Assembly (NCBI GenBank): GCA_964568825.1
Contig: CAZMSA010000010.1
Location: 1-37,756, forward strand
DNA: 37,756 nt
Direction: 5' to 3'
From: CAVVDT01 sp964568825
GTDB lineage: Bacteria > Pseudomonadota > Alphaproteobacteria > Rhizobiales > Aestuariivirgaceae
This document shows, piece by piece, positions 26,352 through 34,098 of the stretch. The first letter of the stretch is position 1. Each line of letters opens with the position of its first letter. The translations under genes and the position numbers were made by a program. The notes under the pieces were generated by a model. That model made no database searches. It saw only the letters and a list, made by a program, of their open reading frames with translations, and had not been told where the DNA came from.

Positions 26352-28310
26352 TCAGCTCGCCTTGCGCAGGAAGTCTTCCTGCATGGCACGGTATTCCGGC
26401 GCATACGGCAGGCGTGTGATCGCCGCGGCCTCGGGTGTCAGGGCTACCAAGTCATCGCGGCTGATCTGGTGCGGGTTGGTATAACCTAGCGCCCGGGTGA
26501 GCGCCGCGATCTGCCAGCGCACCCCTTCGAGGAAGCGATGGATATTCTGTGCCTCGACAGGGACGTTGTAGCGCTTCTCGTGCTCGGGGTCCTGAGTGGC
26601 GATGCCGGTTACGCAGCTACCGACATGGCATTGCAGACAGGAGATACAACCACCCGCTATAATGGCAGACGTTCCCATGGCCACCGCCCGGGCGCCCAGC
26701 GCCAACGCCTTCATAGTGTCGATACCATCCTTGATACCGCCCATCAGCACGATGGGCATGTCCTCGTAGCCGCCCACCTCCTTTAGCGCATCGACCGCTT
26801 CCTGGATGGCCGAAAGCGTCGGGATGCCGACAAACTCCAGCACCTCCACGCCGGCAGCCCCGGTCGAGCCCTGCATGCCGTCCAGTTCGATGAAGTCGAA
26901 CCCATCCTTCCACGCGATCTTGATGTCGTCGCGCACCCTGCCCGCCCCCAGCTTTACCGACACCGGGATGCGGTAGCCGGTCGCCTCGCGGAACTCCTCC
27001 ACCTTGATGACCAGGTCATCGGCGCCGAGCACATCCGGGTGGCGCGATGGCGAGCGCAGGTCAATGCCGGCTGGGATGCCACGGATCTTGGCGATGGCGG
27101 GCGTCACCTTCTTGGCCATCAGCTGGCCGCCGAGGCCGGGCTTCGCCCCTTGCGAAATGTAGATCTCGAGCCCGTTGGCCTTGTTCATATCGTGGATGTT
27201 CCACCCCAGCCGCCCGGCCAGGCACTGGTAGATAATCTGCTTGGCCTCCTCACGCTGCTCCTTCGACATGCCGCCTTCGCCGGTATTCTCTGAGACATCC
27301 GACAGCCTGGACGCGATGGCGAGCGCCAGCTTGGCCGATTTGGAAAGCGCGCCGTAGGACATCGGCGCGATGGTCACTGGCATGGATAGCTTTATCGGCG
27401 TGCCGCCATTGCGCCCGCCGAACTCGGTCCTGAGGTCGACTTGTGACACGAGACCGGGATCGGCCGGGATGCTGGAGAGGTCACGCTTGAAGGCGAGGTC
27501 GGAAAGATGCGGCATCGGCCGCGCCGCGCCATAGCCGCGGATGCGGTAGCGCCCGATCTGCGCCTTCACATAGATGTCCTCCTGCACTTTGGCGTTCCAG
27601 TAGGCGCTGTCACCGGAGGCCTCGAAGAAAGGGATCGGCCTGACCCGTGGCTCGTTGCGCGGATAGCGCAACTTCTTGCCGGCGTTGACGATCTTCTGGA
27701 ATGTTCCGTTGAAGGGGACCTGGTAACGCTCGAGGAAGGCGAGGAGATCGTCGCGCTCTTCCGCCGGCAAGTCGATGAGCATGGCGTCTGTGCCGAGGTC
27801 GGCGACCTTGCCGGCCACGTAGATCGAGCCGCCGGTCATGTCCTGGCCGACCTGCGGGCCTGAATCGCCAAGGATGATAAGTCGCCCGCCATACATCATG
27901 TAGCCGGCCATGAAACTGGCATTACCACAGGCAAGCAGCGTCCCCTCCTTCATCACCTGTCCGGCACGCGAGCCGATATTGCCCTTGACCACCACCTCGG
28001 CGCCACGAATGGCGACACCGGCGATCGCCGACGCGTTACCGTTCACCACCACCGAGCCGTGCAGCATGTTGTCGGCAAGGCCCCAGCCCACATTGCGCTC
28101 GACAATGAAGCGCGGCCCGTCTGTCAGCCCCGCACAGAAATAACCCGCCGAGCCCTTGATGGTGACTGTAATCGGGTGGGTGAGGCCCACGCCGATATGG
28201 TGGCGCGCATCCGGGTTGAAGATGTCGATATCCTCGCCTTCGGCGCCAAACTTGCGAATGAGCTCGTTAGCCTCGCGGACCGGTGTTACGCTGAGGTCGA
28301 TCGATGCCAT
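26352..28310 (-). CDS. Glutamate-synthase-like protein: GXGXG domain fused to FMN/[3Fe-4S] synthase domain
   Basis: This is a protein of about 652 residues. The N-terminal ~200 residues form a GXGXG beta-helix (GSVVVNGNASAIAGVAIRGA, GNIGSRAGQVMKEG, FMAGYMMYGGRLIILGDSG), equivalent to the C-terminal domain of GltB or to MgsB/GlxC. It is followed by the FMN-binding central domain (APMSYGALSKSAKLALAIAS, then SVKLGAGRV, GGIKDGIDTMKALALGARAV) and the [3Fe-4S] motif GGCISCLQCHVGSCVTGIAT. The N-terminal amidotransferase domain of standard GltB is missing and is supplied by the neighbouring gene. The arrangement resembles N-methylglutamate synthase (MgsABC) and GlxBCD, but with B and C fused in reverse of the usual GltB order. 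ATG 28310 or 28319; both overlap the amidotransferase gene. Confidence 0.87.
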   Translation of the reverse strand: MASIDLSVTPVREANELIRKFGAEGEDIDIFNPDARHHIGVGLTHPITVTIKGSAGYFCAGLTDGPRFIVERNVGWGLADNMLHGSVVVNGNASAIAGVAIRGAEVVVKGNIGSRAGQVMKEGTLLACGNASFMAGYMMYGGRLIILGDSGPQVGQDMTGGSIYVAGKVADLGTDAMLIDLPAEERDDLLAFLERYQVPFNGTFQKIVNAGKKLRYPRNEPRVRPIPFFEASGDSAYWNAKVQEDIYVKAQIGRYRIRGYGAARPMPHLSDLAFKRDLSSIPADPGLVSQVDLRTEFGGRNGGTPIKLSMPVTIAPMSYGALSKSAKLALAIASRLSDVSENTGEGGMSKEQREEAKQIIYQCLAGRLGWNIHDMNKANGLEIYISQGAKPGLGGQLMAKKVTPAIAKIRGIPAGIDLRSPSRHPDVLGADDLVIKVEEFREATGYRIPVSVKLGAGRVRDDIKIAWKDGFDFIELDGMQGSTGAAGVEVLEFVGIPTLSAIQEAVDALKEVGGYEDMPIVLMGGIKDGIDTMKALALGARAVAMGTSAIIAGGCISCLQCHVGSCVTGIATQDPEHEKRYNVPVEAQNIHRFLEGVRWQIAALTRALGYTNPHQISRDDLVALTPEAAAITRLPYAPEYRAMQEDFLRKAS

Positions 28311-29203
28311 GTCTCGCATGTCCCCGGAGCAGGTTCGGTGGTCTCCAGCGCCTTTCCCGGGAACAGCCGGTTCAGGGAAACTTCCTCGGACGCAATCGCT
28401 ATAATCTTGTCGTCTTCGTATTTCACCATCGGCTTGGCGGCGAGTCTATCTTTGGCATAGCCGATTTCATCCTTGGTCGAGACAAGGAACGAGAAGGTCC
28501 CGTCCATGTCCTCAATTGACGACTTCAGCGCGTGATTGAGGCTGACGCCGTGCTTGAGCTTGTCGGCGAGATAGACGGCGATGAGCTCTGAGTCGTTGTC
28601 GGTGTTGAAAAAATAGCCATTCTTCTCCAGCCGTCGGCGCATCTTGTAGTAGTTAGTGATCTGGCCGTTGTGGACAATGGAAATGTCGGCGAAGCCGGTC
28701 GCCCAGAACGGATGTGAAGCTTCCGGCGCCACATCCGATTCAGTCGCCAGCCGCACATGGCCAATGCCGTGCGTGCCCTCGAATTTCGCGACGTGATAGA
28801 TGTCGTCGACATTGTGGGCACCGCCCACGTCCTTGATGATGTCGAGGCTTTCGCCGATCGACGACAGCTTGGCGGCGTGCTCCATGTCGAAGGCGAACTT
28901 CTGCAGATCGCCGTCGAACTCGACCACCACCCTGTAGGACGAACCGATGCGCTCGTCCTCGATGATCTTTGCCTGGTACTGGCTGAGCTTTTCCTTGACC
29001 ATGGCGACCGCCTTGTCGGCCTCAGCGCCCTGGCCGACGATGAAGCGCAGGCGCAACTGACCGGGGGTCGATTCGTAATAGAGCGAGAAACCGGTCGAGT
29101 CGGGACCGCGATGCTGGCAGCCGTCGAGCATGGAGATCAGGGCCTTGCCGACCTCAGCTTTGTTGACGGTATCCTTGTAGAGAATGCCTGCAATGCCACA
29201 CAT
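28286..29203 (-). CDS. Class II glutamine amidotransferase (MgsA/GlxB-like)
   Basis: The 305-residue Ntn-type amidotransferase begins MCGIAGILYKD, so Cys2 is the nucleophile after Met removal. HRGPDSTGFSLY (about 33-44), GIGHVRLATES and HNGQITNYYKMRRRLE provide the glutamine site, and NTDNDSELIAVYLADKL follows. It would release ammonia from glutamine for the FMN synthase subunit encoded next. ATG 29203 is chosen because it gives the obligatory Met-Cys start and is preceded by AAGGAAG; a start 54 bases upstream would bury the catalytic Cys. It is the first gene of the leftward eight-gene operon; its 3' end overlaps the next gene by 25-34 bases. Confidence 0.88.
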   Translation of the reverse strand: MCGIAGILYKDTVNKAEVGKALISMLDGCQHRGPDSTGFSLYYESTPGQLRLRFIVGQGAEADKAVAMVKEKLSQYQAKIIEDERIGSSYRVVVEFDGDLQKFAFDMEHAAKLSSIGESLDIIKDVGGAHNVDDIYHVAKFEGTHGIGHVRLATESDVAPEASHPFWATGFADISIVHNGQITNYYKMRRRLEKNGYFFNTDNDSELIAVYLADKLKHGVSLNHALKSSIEDMDGTFSFLVSTKDEIGYAKDRLAAKPMVKYEDDKIIAIASEEVSLNRLFPGKALETTEPAPGTCETWHRSTSA

Positions 29204-29335
29204 GGCGAAGGCTTCCTTTGACGCAATGTCCTGCCGAGAATCCTGCTGTTCCGGCAACTCTCTGCTGCATCCAAAATATCCTCATGGGAGGGCCTTTTCA
29301 ATAATGTAAGTAAAAAATATTTTCTGGGAGGAAAT

Positions 29336-29362
29336 ATGTGTCGTGAGCTGCTGACCCCATAG
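29336..29362 (+). CDS. Possible 8-codon leader peptide (MCRELLTP)
   Basis: A very short reading frame, ATG to TAG encoding MCRELLTP, follows a strong ribosome-binding site (GGGAGG, 6 bases before the ATG) in the divergent gap between the glutamate-synthase-like operon and the flavoprotein monooxygenase. It ends about 118 bases before the monooxygenase ATG. The upstream DNA (29300-29330) is AT-rich and could hold a promoter. The good Shine-Dalgarno with no downstream gene in frame suggests a regulatory upstream frame, but chance cannot be excluded. Confidence 0.3.
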   Translation: MCRELLTP

Positions 29363-29399
29363 GCCGGGTGGCTTCACACTTGCACGACATTCGCCCTGG

Positions 29400-29455
29400 T
29401 TCGATAGTCGGGATTGAATTAATCCATCGAAATCCGCAAGTTGCCCTGTAGGGCA
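29400..29455. promoter_or_regulatory. Inverted repeats in the divergent control region before the monooxygenase gene
   Basis: Three inverted repeats cluster here: TTCGAT (29400-29405) with ATCGAA (29426-29431); GGATT-N5-AATCC (29411-29425); and the perfect palindrome TGCCCT-GT-AGGGCA (29442-29455), which lies 25 bases upstream of the monooxygenase ATG. They are plausible operator sites for a regulator acting on the monooxygenase or on the divergent operon. No regulator gene is adjacent, and no known consensus was matched. Confidence 0.35.
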
Positions 29456-29480
29456 GAAATTCGGCAAGGAATAAGACGGT

Positions 29481-30728
29481 ATGAAGGCATTGATCATCGG
29501 CGGCGGAATTGGAGGACTGACAGCGGCACTGTGTCTCCATAGGGCCGGTATCGAGGCGGAGATCTTCGAGCAGTCGGGGGCCATTCGCGAACTCGGGGTC
29601 GGCATCAACACCTTGCCCCATGCCATCAAGGAACTGGCGGGGCTGGGCCTCCTGGAAGCCCTCGACCGGGTTGCCATCCGCACCTTCGAACTCATCTACC
29701 AGAACCGTTTCGGCCAGACCATCTGGCGCGAGCCGCGCGGCATCGACGCTGGCTACGATTTTCCGCAGTTCTCCATTCACCGAGGCCGATTGCAGGGTGT
29801 CCTATTCGATGCCGTCAAGGCCCGACTCGGGGAGGGCTCGGTCATGACCGGGCATCGCCTTATCGGTTTCGAACAGGACGATCAGGGCGTCACTGCACAG
29901 TTTGCACGCCGCAGCAACGGTGAGATCGACGTACGAGGCGATTTCATGATTGCCGCTGATGGTATCCACTCGCTGGTGCGCAACCGCTTCTTTCCTGACG
30001 AGGGTGCACCCTTGTGGAACGGCATCATGCTGTGGCGCGGCGCTATCGAGCACACTCCATTCATGACCGGCCGCTCGATGATCATCGCCGGCGGCATGGC
30101 TGCCAAGTTCGTGCTTTATCCCATCTCCAACGAAACCTCCATGCCGGGCACCCAACTCATCAACTGGGCGGTGGCCAAGAAACTATCCGATGGTGTCACC
30201 CCGCCACCCCGCCACGAGGACTGGAATCGCGAGGGCGATCTCGACGAACTCATCGCTCATGTGCGCGGAGCCTTCCATCTCGACATGCTCAATGTGGACG
30301 AGATCATCCGCGCCACCCCCAAATTCTATGAATATCCGATGTGCGATCGCGACCCGCTCGGGCAATGGAGTCAGGGCCGGGTGACGCTGTTGGGCGATGC
30401 GGCCCACCCGATGTATCCGGTCGGCTCCAACGGGGCGAGCCAGGCAGTACTCGATGCCGTGGCGCTGGAACGCCATCTGGCATCGGGCGCAACCATCGAG
30501 TCCGCACTTGAAGCCTACGATGCCGAGCGCCGGCCGGCGACCGCCGACATCGTGCGGCAGAACCGTTCCGGCGGTCCCGAGCGGGTTATCGACGTCATCG
30601 AGGAACGCGCCCCTGACGGTTTCGAGCGTATCGAGGATGTGGCCAGCCATACCGAGCGCGAAGCCATCGTGAAGGGCTACGCCAGCCTCGCTGGCTACGA
30701 CGTCAAGCAGGTGAACGTCAGGCGTTAA
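29481..30728 (+). CDS. FAD-dependent monooxygenase (aromatic hydroxylase/PhzS-like)
   Basis: The 415-residue flavoprotein belongs to the UbiH/p-hydroxybenzoate hydroxylase class. The N-terminal FAD motif is IIGGGIGGLTAALCLHRAGIEA, then FSIHRGRLQGVLFDAV, the DG motif MIAADGIHSLVRNRF (about 150-165), and the second FAD motif VTLLGDAAHPMYPVGSNGAS (about 300-320). Stretches such as GINTLPHA and ELGVGIN resemble the group annotated as flavin-dependent oxidoreductase or PhzS-like. Substrate is unknown. ATG 29481 has AAGGAAT upstream. It is transcribed away from the glutamate-synthase-like operon and convergent with the slipin gene, whose stop is 1 base from its own. Confidence 0.85.
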   Translation: MKALIIGGGIGGLTAALCLHRAGIEAEIFEQSGAIRELGVGINTLPHAIKELAGLGLLEALDRVAIRTFELIYQNRFGQTIWREPRGIDAGYDFPQFSIHRGRLQGVLFDAVKARLGEGSVMTGHRLIGFEQDDQGVTAQFARRSNGEIDVRGDFMIAADGIHSLVRNRFFPDEGAPLWNGIMLWRGAIEHTPFMTGRSMIIAGGMAAKFVLYPISNETSMPGTQLINWAVAKKLSDGVTPPPRHEDWNREGDLDELIAHVRGAFHLDMLNVDEIIRATPKFYEYPMCDRDPLGQWSQGRVTLLGDAAHPMYPVGSNGASQAVLDAVALERHLASGATIESALEAYDAERRPATADIVRQNRSGGPERVIDVIEERAPDGFERIEDVASHTEREAIVKGYASLAGYDVKQVNVRR

Positions 30729-30729
30729 T

Positions 30730-31497
30730 TCACGATCCGGGGGTCTTTCCGAAAGCTGAGAGCGCGTGCAGCAGATCGGTCGGCAGTGGCAGCACGATGG
30801 TGTTGGAGCGATCGCTGGCAATGTCGTGGAGTGCGCCGAGATAGCGCAGCTGCATCGAGCCCGGCGCGCGCGCCATGATCTCGGCGGCCTCCACGAGCTT
30901 TTGCGCCGCCTGCTGCTCGCCCTCGGCGTTGATGACCTTGGCGCGGCGGATGCGCTCGGCCTCGGCCTGCTTGGCAATGGCCCTGATCATGCTCTCGGAG
31001 ATATCGACCTGCTTGATCTCGACGTTCGCCACCTTGATTCCCCACGTCTCGGTTTGGGCATCGAGAATGGTCTGGATATCGGTGTTCAACTTGTCACGCT
31101 CCGACAGCATTTCATCGAGCGAGTGCTTGCCGAGCACCGATCTGAGTGTGGTCTGCGCCAACTGGCTGGTCGCCTCAAGAAAGTTTTCTACCTGGATGAC
31201 CGCCTTGTCGGCGTCCAATACGCGGAAATACAATACGGCGTTAACCTTGACCGATACGTTGTCGCGCGAGATCACGTCTTGGCTCGGCACATCGAGCACG
31301 ACCACCCGGAGGTCGACCCGTACCATCTGCTGGATATAGGGCAGCATCAAGATAAGCCCCGGTCCCTTGACACCTGTGAAGCGGCCAAGCGTGAACATGA
31401 CTCCACGTTCGTATTCGCGAAACACCCGAATAGCCGATCCGAGGATGGCAATCGCCAGAACGGCTATCACCAGGTAGACTGCCCAATCGATCAACAT
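30730..31497 (-). CDS. Slipin (stomatin/prohibitin, SPFH-domain) membrane protein
   Basis: The 255-residue SPFH protein has one N-terminal membrane segment (about residues 5-22), then EYERGVMFTLGRFTGVKGPG, SQDVISRDNVSVKVNAVLYFRV (the SPFH core) and a C-terminal helical coiled-coil region (IAKQAEAERIRRAKVINAEG, EQQAAQKLVEAAEIM). Slipins form oligomers in the membrane and are paired with an NfeD-type protease, as here: nfeD lies 31 bases upstream on the same strand. ATG 31497 has GGGAGAAGGA upstream. Confidence 0.92.
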   Translation of the reverse strand: MLIDWAVYLVIAVLAIAILGSAIRVFREYERGVMFTLGRFTGVKGPGLILMLPYIQQMVRVDLRVVVLDVPSQDVISRDNVSVKVNAVLYFRVLDADKAVIQVENFLEATSQLAQTTLRSVLGKHSLDEMLSERDKLNTDIQTILDAQTETWGIKVANVEIKQVDISESMIRAIAKQAEAERIRRAKVINAEGEQQAAQKLVEAAEIMARAPGSMQLRYLGALHDIASDRSNTIVLPLPTDLLHALSAFGKTPGS

Positions 31498-31528
31498 CGT
31501 CCTTCTCCCATGTTCTGCGCCACCGCCC

Positions 31529-32899
31529 TCAATCGGGCTCGACGTCGAGGGTCAACCCGTCGCGCCCGATGATTCGGACGCTCGCTCCTACAGCCAGTGA
31601 AGTTTGCGCCCGCGCACGCCACCGCTCTCCCGAGACCATGACCTCGCCTTCGCTCCCCGACCAGGCAATCACCTCGCCCTTTGCATGGATAAGGCTGGTA
31701 TCGCCGTTGGTTGCCGGAAGCCGCCGTGTCCGCACCAACATCCCAAGAACCAGCACTAGCAGTCCCACGCTAACGGCAGTAGCGCCCGCGACTACCGGCC
31801 AGGCAAGTTGGTAACCGGGTTCATCGAAGGTCATCATCGAGCCGAGCGCAAAGGCAATCACGCCGCCGATGCCGAGAGCCCCAAACGAGGGCACAAACGC
31901 CTCCGACGCCATCAGGCCGAGGCCGAGCAAAGTAAGGCCTAGCCCCGCCAGATTGATGGGAATGATGCTCAGCGCCAGAAGACCAAGCAGCAGGCAGATG
32001 CTGCCGATCACCCCCGGTGCGAAGATCCCCGGGTGGGAAAACTCGAAGATGAGGCCCCAGATACCGACCAGCAGCAGGATAAAGGCAACGTTCGGATCTG
32101 TGATGGTGGCCAAGAGCCGGGTGCGCAGGTCCGGTTCGATGCGAACCACCTTGACCCCGGTCAAATCAAGCGTCTTCACCGCGCCCTCGACCTGAACCGT
32201 GCGTCCGTTGAGTTTTTCAAGCAGTTGATCGATGTTGGGCGCCACCACGTCGATGACGTTCAGTTTCCGCGCCTCGTCGAACGGCAGGCTGGCGGCTTGG
32301 CGGATCGCCTGTTCGGCCCAGCCGGCATTGCGTCCGCGGAGCTTTGCCAAACCGCGTATATAGGCGACGGCATCGTTGGTGACCTTGGTCATCTCGGCAT
32401 CGGGCGGGCGGATCTGGTCCGTCTTGCCTGTTTGCGCGGGTTCTGGCTTGGGTGGCGCGAAGCCGCCGAATAAACTGACCGGGGTCGCCGCGCCGAGATT
32501 GGTGCCAGGTGCCATCGCCGCCGCCTGGCAGGCATAGAGAATGTAGGTTCCTGCACTGGCAGCACGCGCTCCGCTCGGAGACACATAGCCCACAACGGGC
32601 ACCCGCGAGGCGAGAATGGCGCGCACGATGGCGCGCATGGAAGAATCGAGGCCGCCAGGCGTATCCATTGTGAGGACCACGACAGCGGCATGCTCATCGC
32701 CCGCCCGTTGCAGGCCTCGGATGATATATTCGGCACTGATCGGACCGATGGTGCCCTTGAGATCCAGCACAAAGGCGCGAGGCGCCGCAGCGGCTGCCAG
32801 CGAGGCCGCAAGCATCCAGACTGCCAATCCCAGGCATGCTGCCACCCGGCGGTATCGCCGCGAAGTGCCGTTCAGGTCACGCAACTTGCTGTATGACAC
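31529..32899 (-). CDS. NfeD-family membrane-bound ClpP-like serine protease (long form)
   Basis: The 456-residue long-form NfeD starts with a signal/anchor (hydrophobic stretch about residues 18-38) and continues with a ClpP-like protease domain: FVLDLKGTIGPISAEYIIRG, LTMDTPGGLDSSMRAIVRAI, and the catalytic Ser in GARAASAGTYILYA (about residue 114). A Lys in the DAVAYIRGLAKLRGRNAGWA region may complete the Ser-Lys dyad. Four membrane segments lie between about 265 and 385, and the C-terminal OB-fold NfeD domain (GEVIAWSGSEGEVMVSGERW) ends the protein. The family cleaves the hydrophobic C-terminus of partner slipins. The start is GTG 32899. It forms an operon with the downstream slipin gene. 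Confidence 0.9.
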   Translation of the reverse strand: MSYSKLRDLNGTSRRYRRVAACLGLAVWMLAASLAAAAAPRAFVLDLKGTIGPISAEYIIRGLQRAGDEHAAVVVLTMDTPGGLDSSMRAIVRAILASRVPVVGYVSPSGARAASAGTYILYACQAAAMAPGTNLGAATPVSLFGGFAPPKPEPAQTGKTDQIRPPDAEMTKVTNDAVAYIRGLAKLRGRNAGWAEQAIRQAASLPFDEARKLNVIDVVAPNIDQLLEKLNGRTVQVEGAVKTLDLTGVKVVRIEPDLRTRLLATITDPNVAFILLLVGIWGLIFEFSHPGIFAPGVIGSICLLLGLLALSIIPINLAGLGLTLLGLGLMASEAFVPSFGALGIGGVIAFALGSMMTFDEPGYQLAWPVVAGATAVSVGLLVLVLGMLVRTRRLPATNGDTSLIHAKGEVIAWSGSEGEVMVSGERWRARAQTSLAVGASVRIIGRDGLTLDVEPD

Positions 32900-33398
32900 G
32901 TTTCGTTTTCCGCTAGGACAGAGTGTCCAGACCGACCGTGAGCGTGATCACTTGCTCGCGCCAATGTGGCTTGCCCGCGGGCCAATCGACATGACGGCTT
33001 TGGTGCGATCAATCTCCACTGTGTACGCTGACCACATTTGTCTTATGACTTGCCTTGTGGTTCTGCAAGGATGCAACTGCTGCGGCCTGAACGCCAATTC
33101 AGTCTTGCTGGGGCGAACAGCGATCTGGATTTCTTGATATGTGGCGGTCTGGGCGGGCCATCAAAGTGCCACCCATCCTGTCGGGGCAAGCGTAGACGCA
33201 GCTAATGAACATGAGCGGTCGAGGCTCACCGATCCTCAACGTGTCGATGGTCGGCCGGGACGTTTTGCGCCGGCGCCAGACATCGTGAAGGGCCCTTCGT
33301 TGGCGCTTGCCAGACCATGGCATATCACATATAAACCGCCCGGCTCCGGTTCAGGCAAGTGCTGTTCCGCAGTGCCAGATTCACCAGCCTGATGGTTG
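32900..33398. other. Gap of about 500 bp without a supported gene
   Basis: The stretch lies between the divergent nfeD and tRNA-Phe. Two frames of 70-85 codons exist (33099-33323 minus, 33141-33392 plus), but both are low-complexity by composition, lack a ribosome-binding site and match nothing I recognise. It presumably carries the nfeD promoter on its left and the tRNA promoter on its right; no convincing promoter motif stood out. Confidence 0.5.
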
Positions 33399-33474
<76 letters not shown>

Positions 33475-33806
33475 GCAATTTCAAACACTTAACAGTAGAG
33501 CTTTGCAGAGACTAATCGCCATAGGTAACACCTAAGGTAACGAGCGCCCGTCAACGGCTCATAATTGTCCGGCTAGCCGGTGCTGAGTGGGCTGCATGGC
33601 AGCAGCCTTGATCTGCTGAATTTTTGAACGTTGGTGGAAAATTACACTGAATCACCATAAATTACACCAGATCACACGGGATCGCACGGCCTGATACTGG
33701 GCAGTGCCCACGTGCTACAACGCTCCACAGGCCTCATCGTGGTGCCGCGCTTGACGCCTGCGTGAACCCCAATGCCGCCAGCTTCGACCCTGAGGCAATT
33801 GCCGGC
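33475..33806. other. Gene-poor DNA downstream of tRNA-Phe, possible relic of an integrated element
   Basis: No convincing gene is present. The stretch holds two copies of AGGTAAC 12 bp apart (33523-33529 and 33535-33541) and a pair of 17-bp imperfect direct repeats (33639-33675), and its composition is less GC-rich than the flanks. Such sequence 3' of a tRNA often marks the scar of an integrated element, but no integrase gene or duplicated tRNA end was found in the window. Confidence 0.4.
33639..33675. repeat. Pair of 17-bp imperfect direct repeats, 20-bp period
   Basis: AAATTACACTGAATCAC (33639-33655) and AAATTACACCAGATCAC (33659-33675) agree at 14 of 17 positions and are separated by CAT; a third partial echo (GGGATCGCAC) follows. 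Short repeated blocks like this occur at the ends of some insertion sequences (for example the IS21 family) or as protein-binding iterons. No transposase is nearby. Confidence 0.45.
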
Positions 33807-34098
33807 TCAAATCCCCCCCCGTACAACTCTGCGGTAACTCAAGGCGCGAAGGTAGGGCACGGCCACCGGTTTCACCGGGGTCACTTGACGCACTCCTTTC
33901 ACAGGACGGACCGCCCGCACCCCTTTGACGGGACTGACTGCCCTAACTGGCTTTACAGGACCACCTACGGCTTCAGCAGAAAAGAACAGCGGTTCCATGT
34001 TTTGATCAAATAGCCAACCGTTTTCAAACCAACCTAAGAAGTGGCCCGAAAAGGCGAAGATAGCCCATACGGCGGCACTTGCAAGCAGCCTTCTTCAC
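33807..34098 (-). pseudogene. Small membrane/secreted protein with four PVK/VR nonapeptide repeats, apparently frameshifted near its start
   Basis: An open frame reading leftward encodes a hydrophobic segment (LLASAAVWAIFAFSGHFLGW), then FENGWLFDQNMEPLFFSAEA, then four repeats of about nine residues with the pattern x-PVK-x-VR-x-V, and a basic tail ending at 33807. The frame has no ATG before the hydrophobic part. A GTG-AAG-AAG start at 34098 is one base out of phase, because an extra G lies at 34089; removing it gives a natural start (V/M-K-K-L-L-A-S) and a protein of about 96 residues. Alternatively translation begins at the internal ATG 33998, or an assembly error is present. Function is unknown. 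Confidence 0.45.

Noticed and set aside
25085..26419. Long plus-strand open frame (444 codons)
   Set aside because: It is antisense to the GltD-like gene, has no recognisable motif, and exists because of strong third-position GC bias.
26352..29203. Plain ammonia-assimilating glutamate synthase (gltBD)
   Set aside because: Domain order, the split amidotransferase, the extra fused barrel and the operon partners differ from housekeeping GltBD.
30766..31572. Plus-strand open frame of 268 codons
   Set aside because: Antisense to the slipin gene; no ribosome-binding site or family match.
33099..33392. Two small overlapping frames on opposite strands before tRNA-Phe
   Set aside because: Neither has a ribosome-binding site or recognisable sequence, so they are treated as chance frames.
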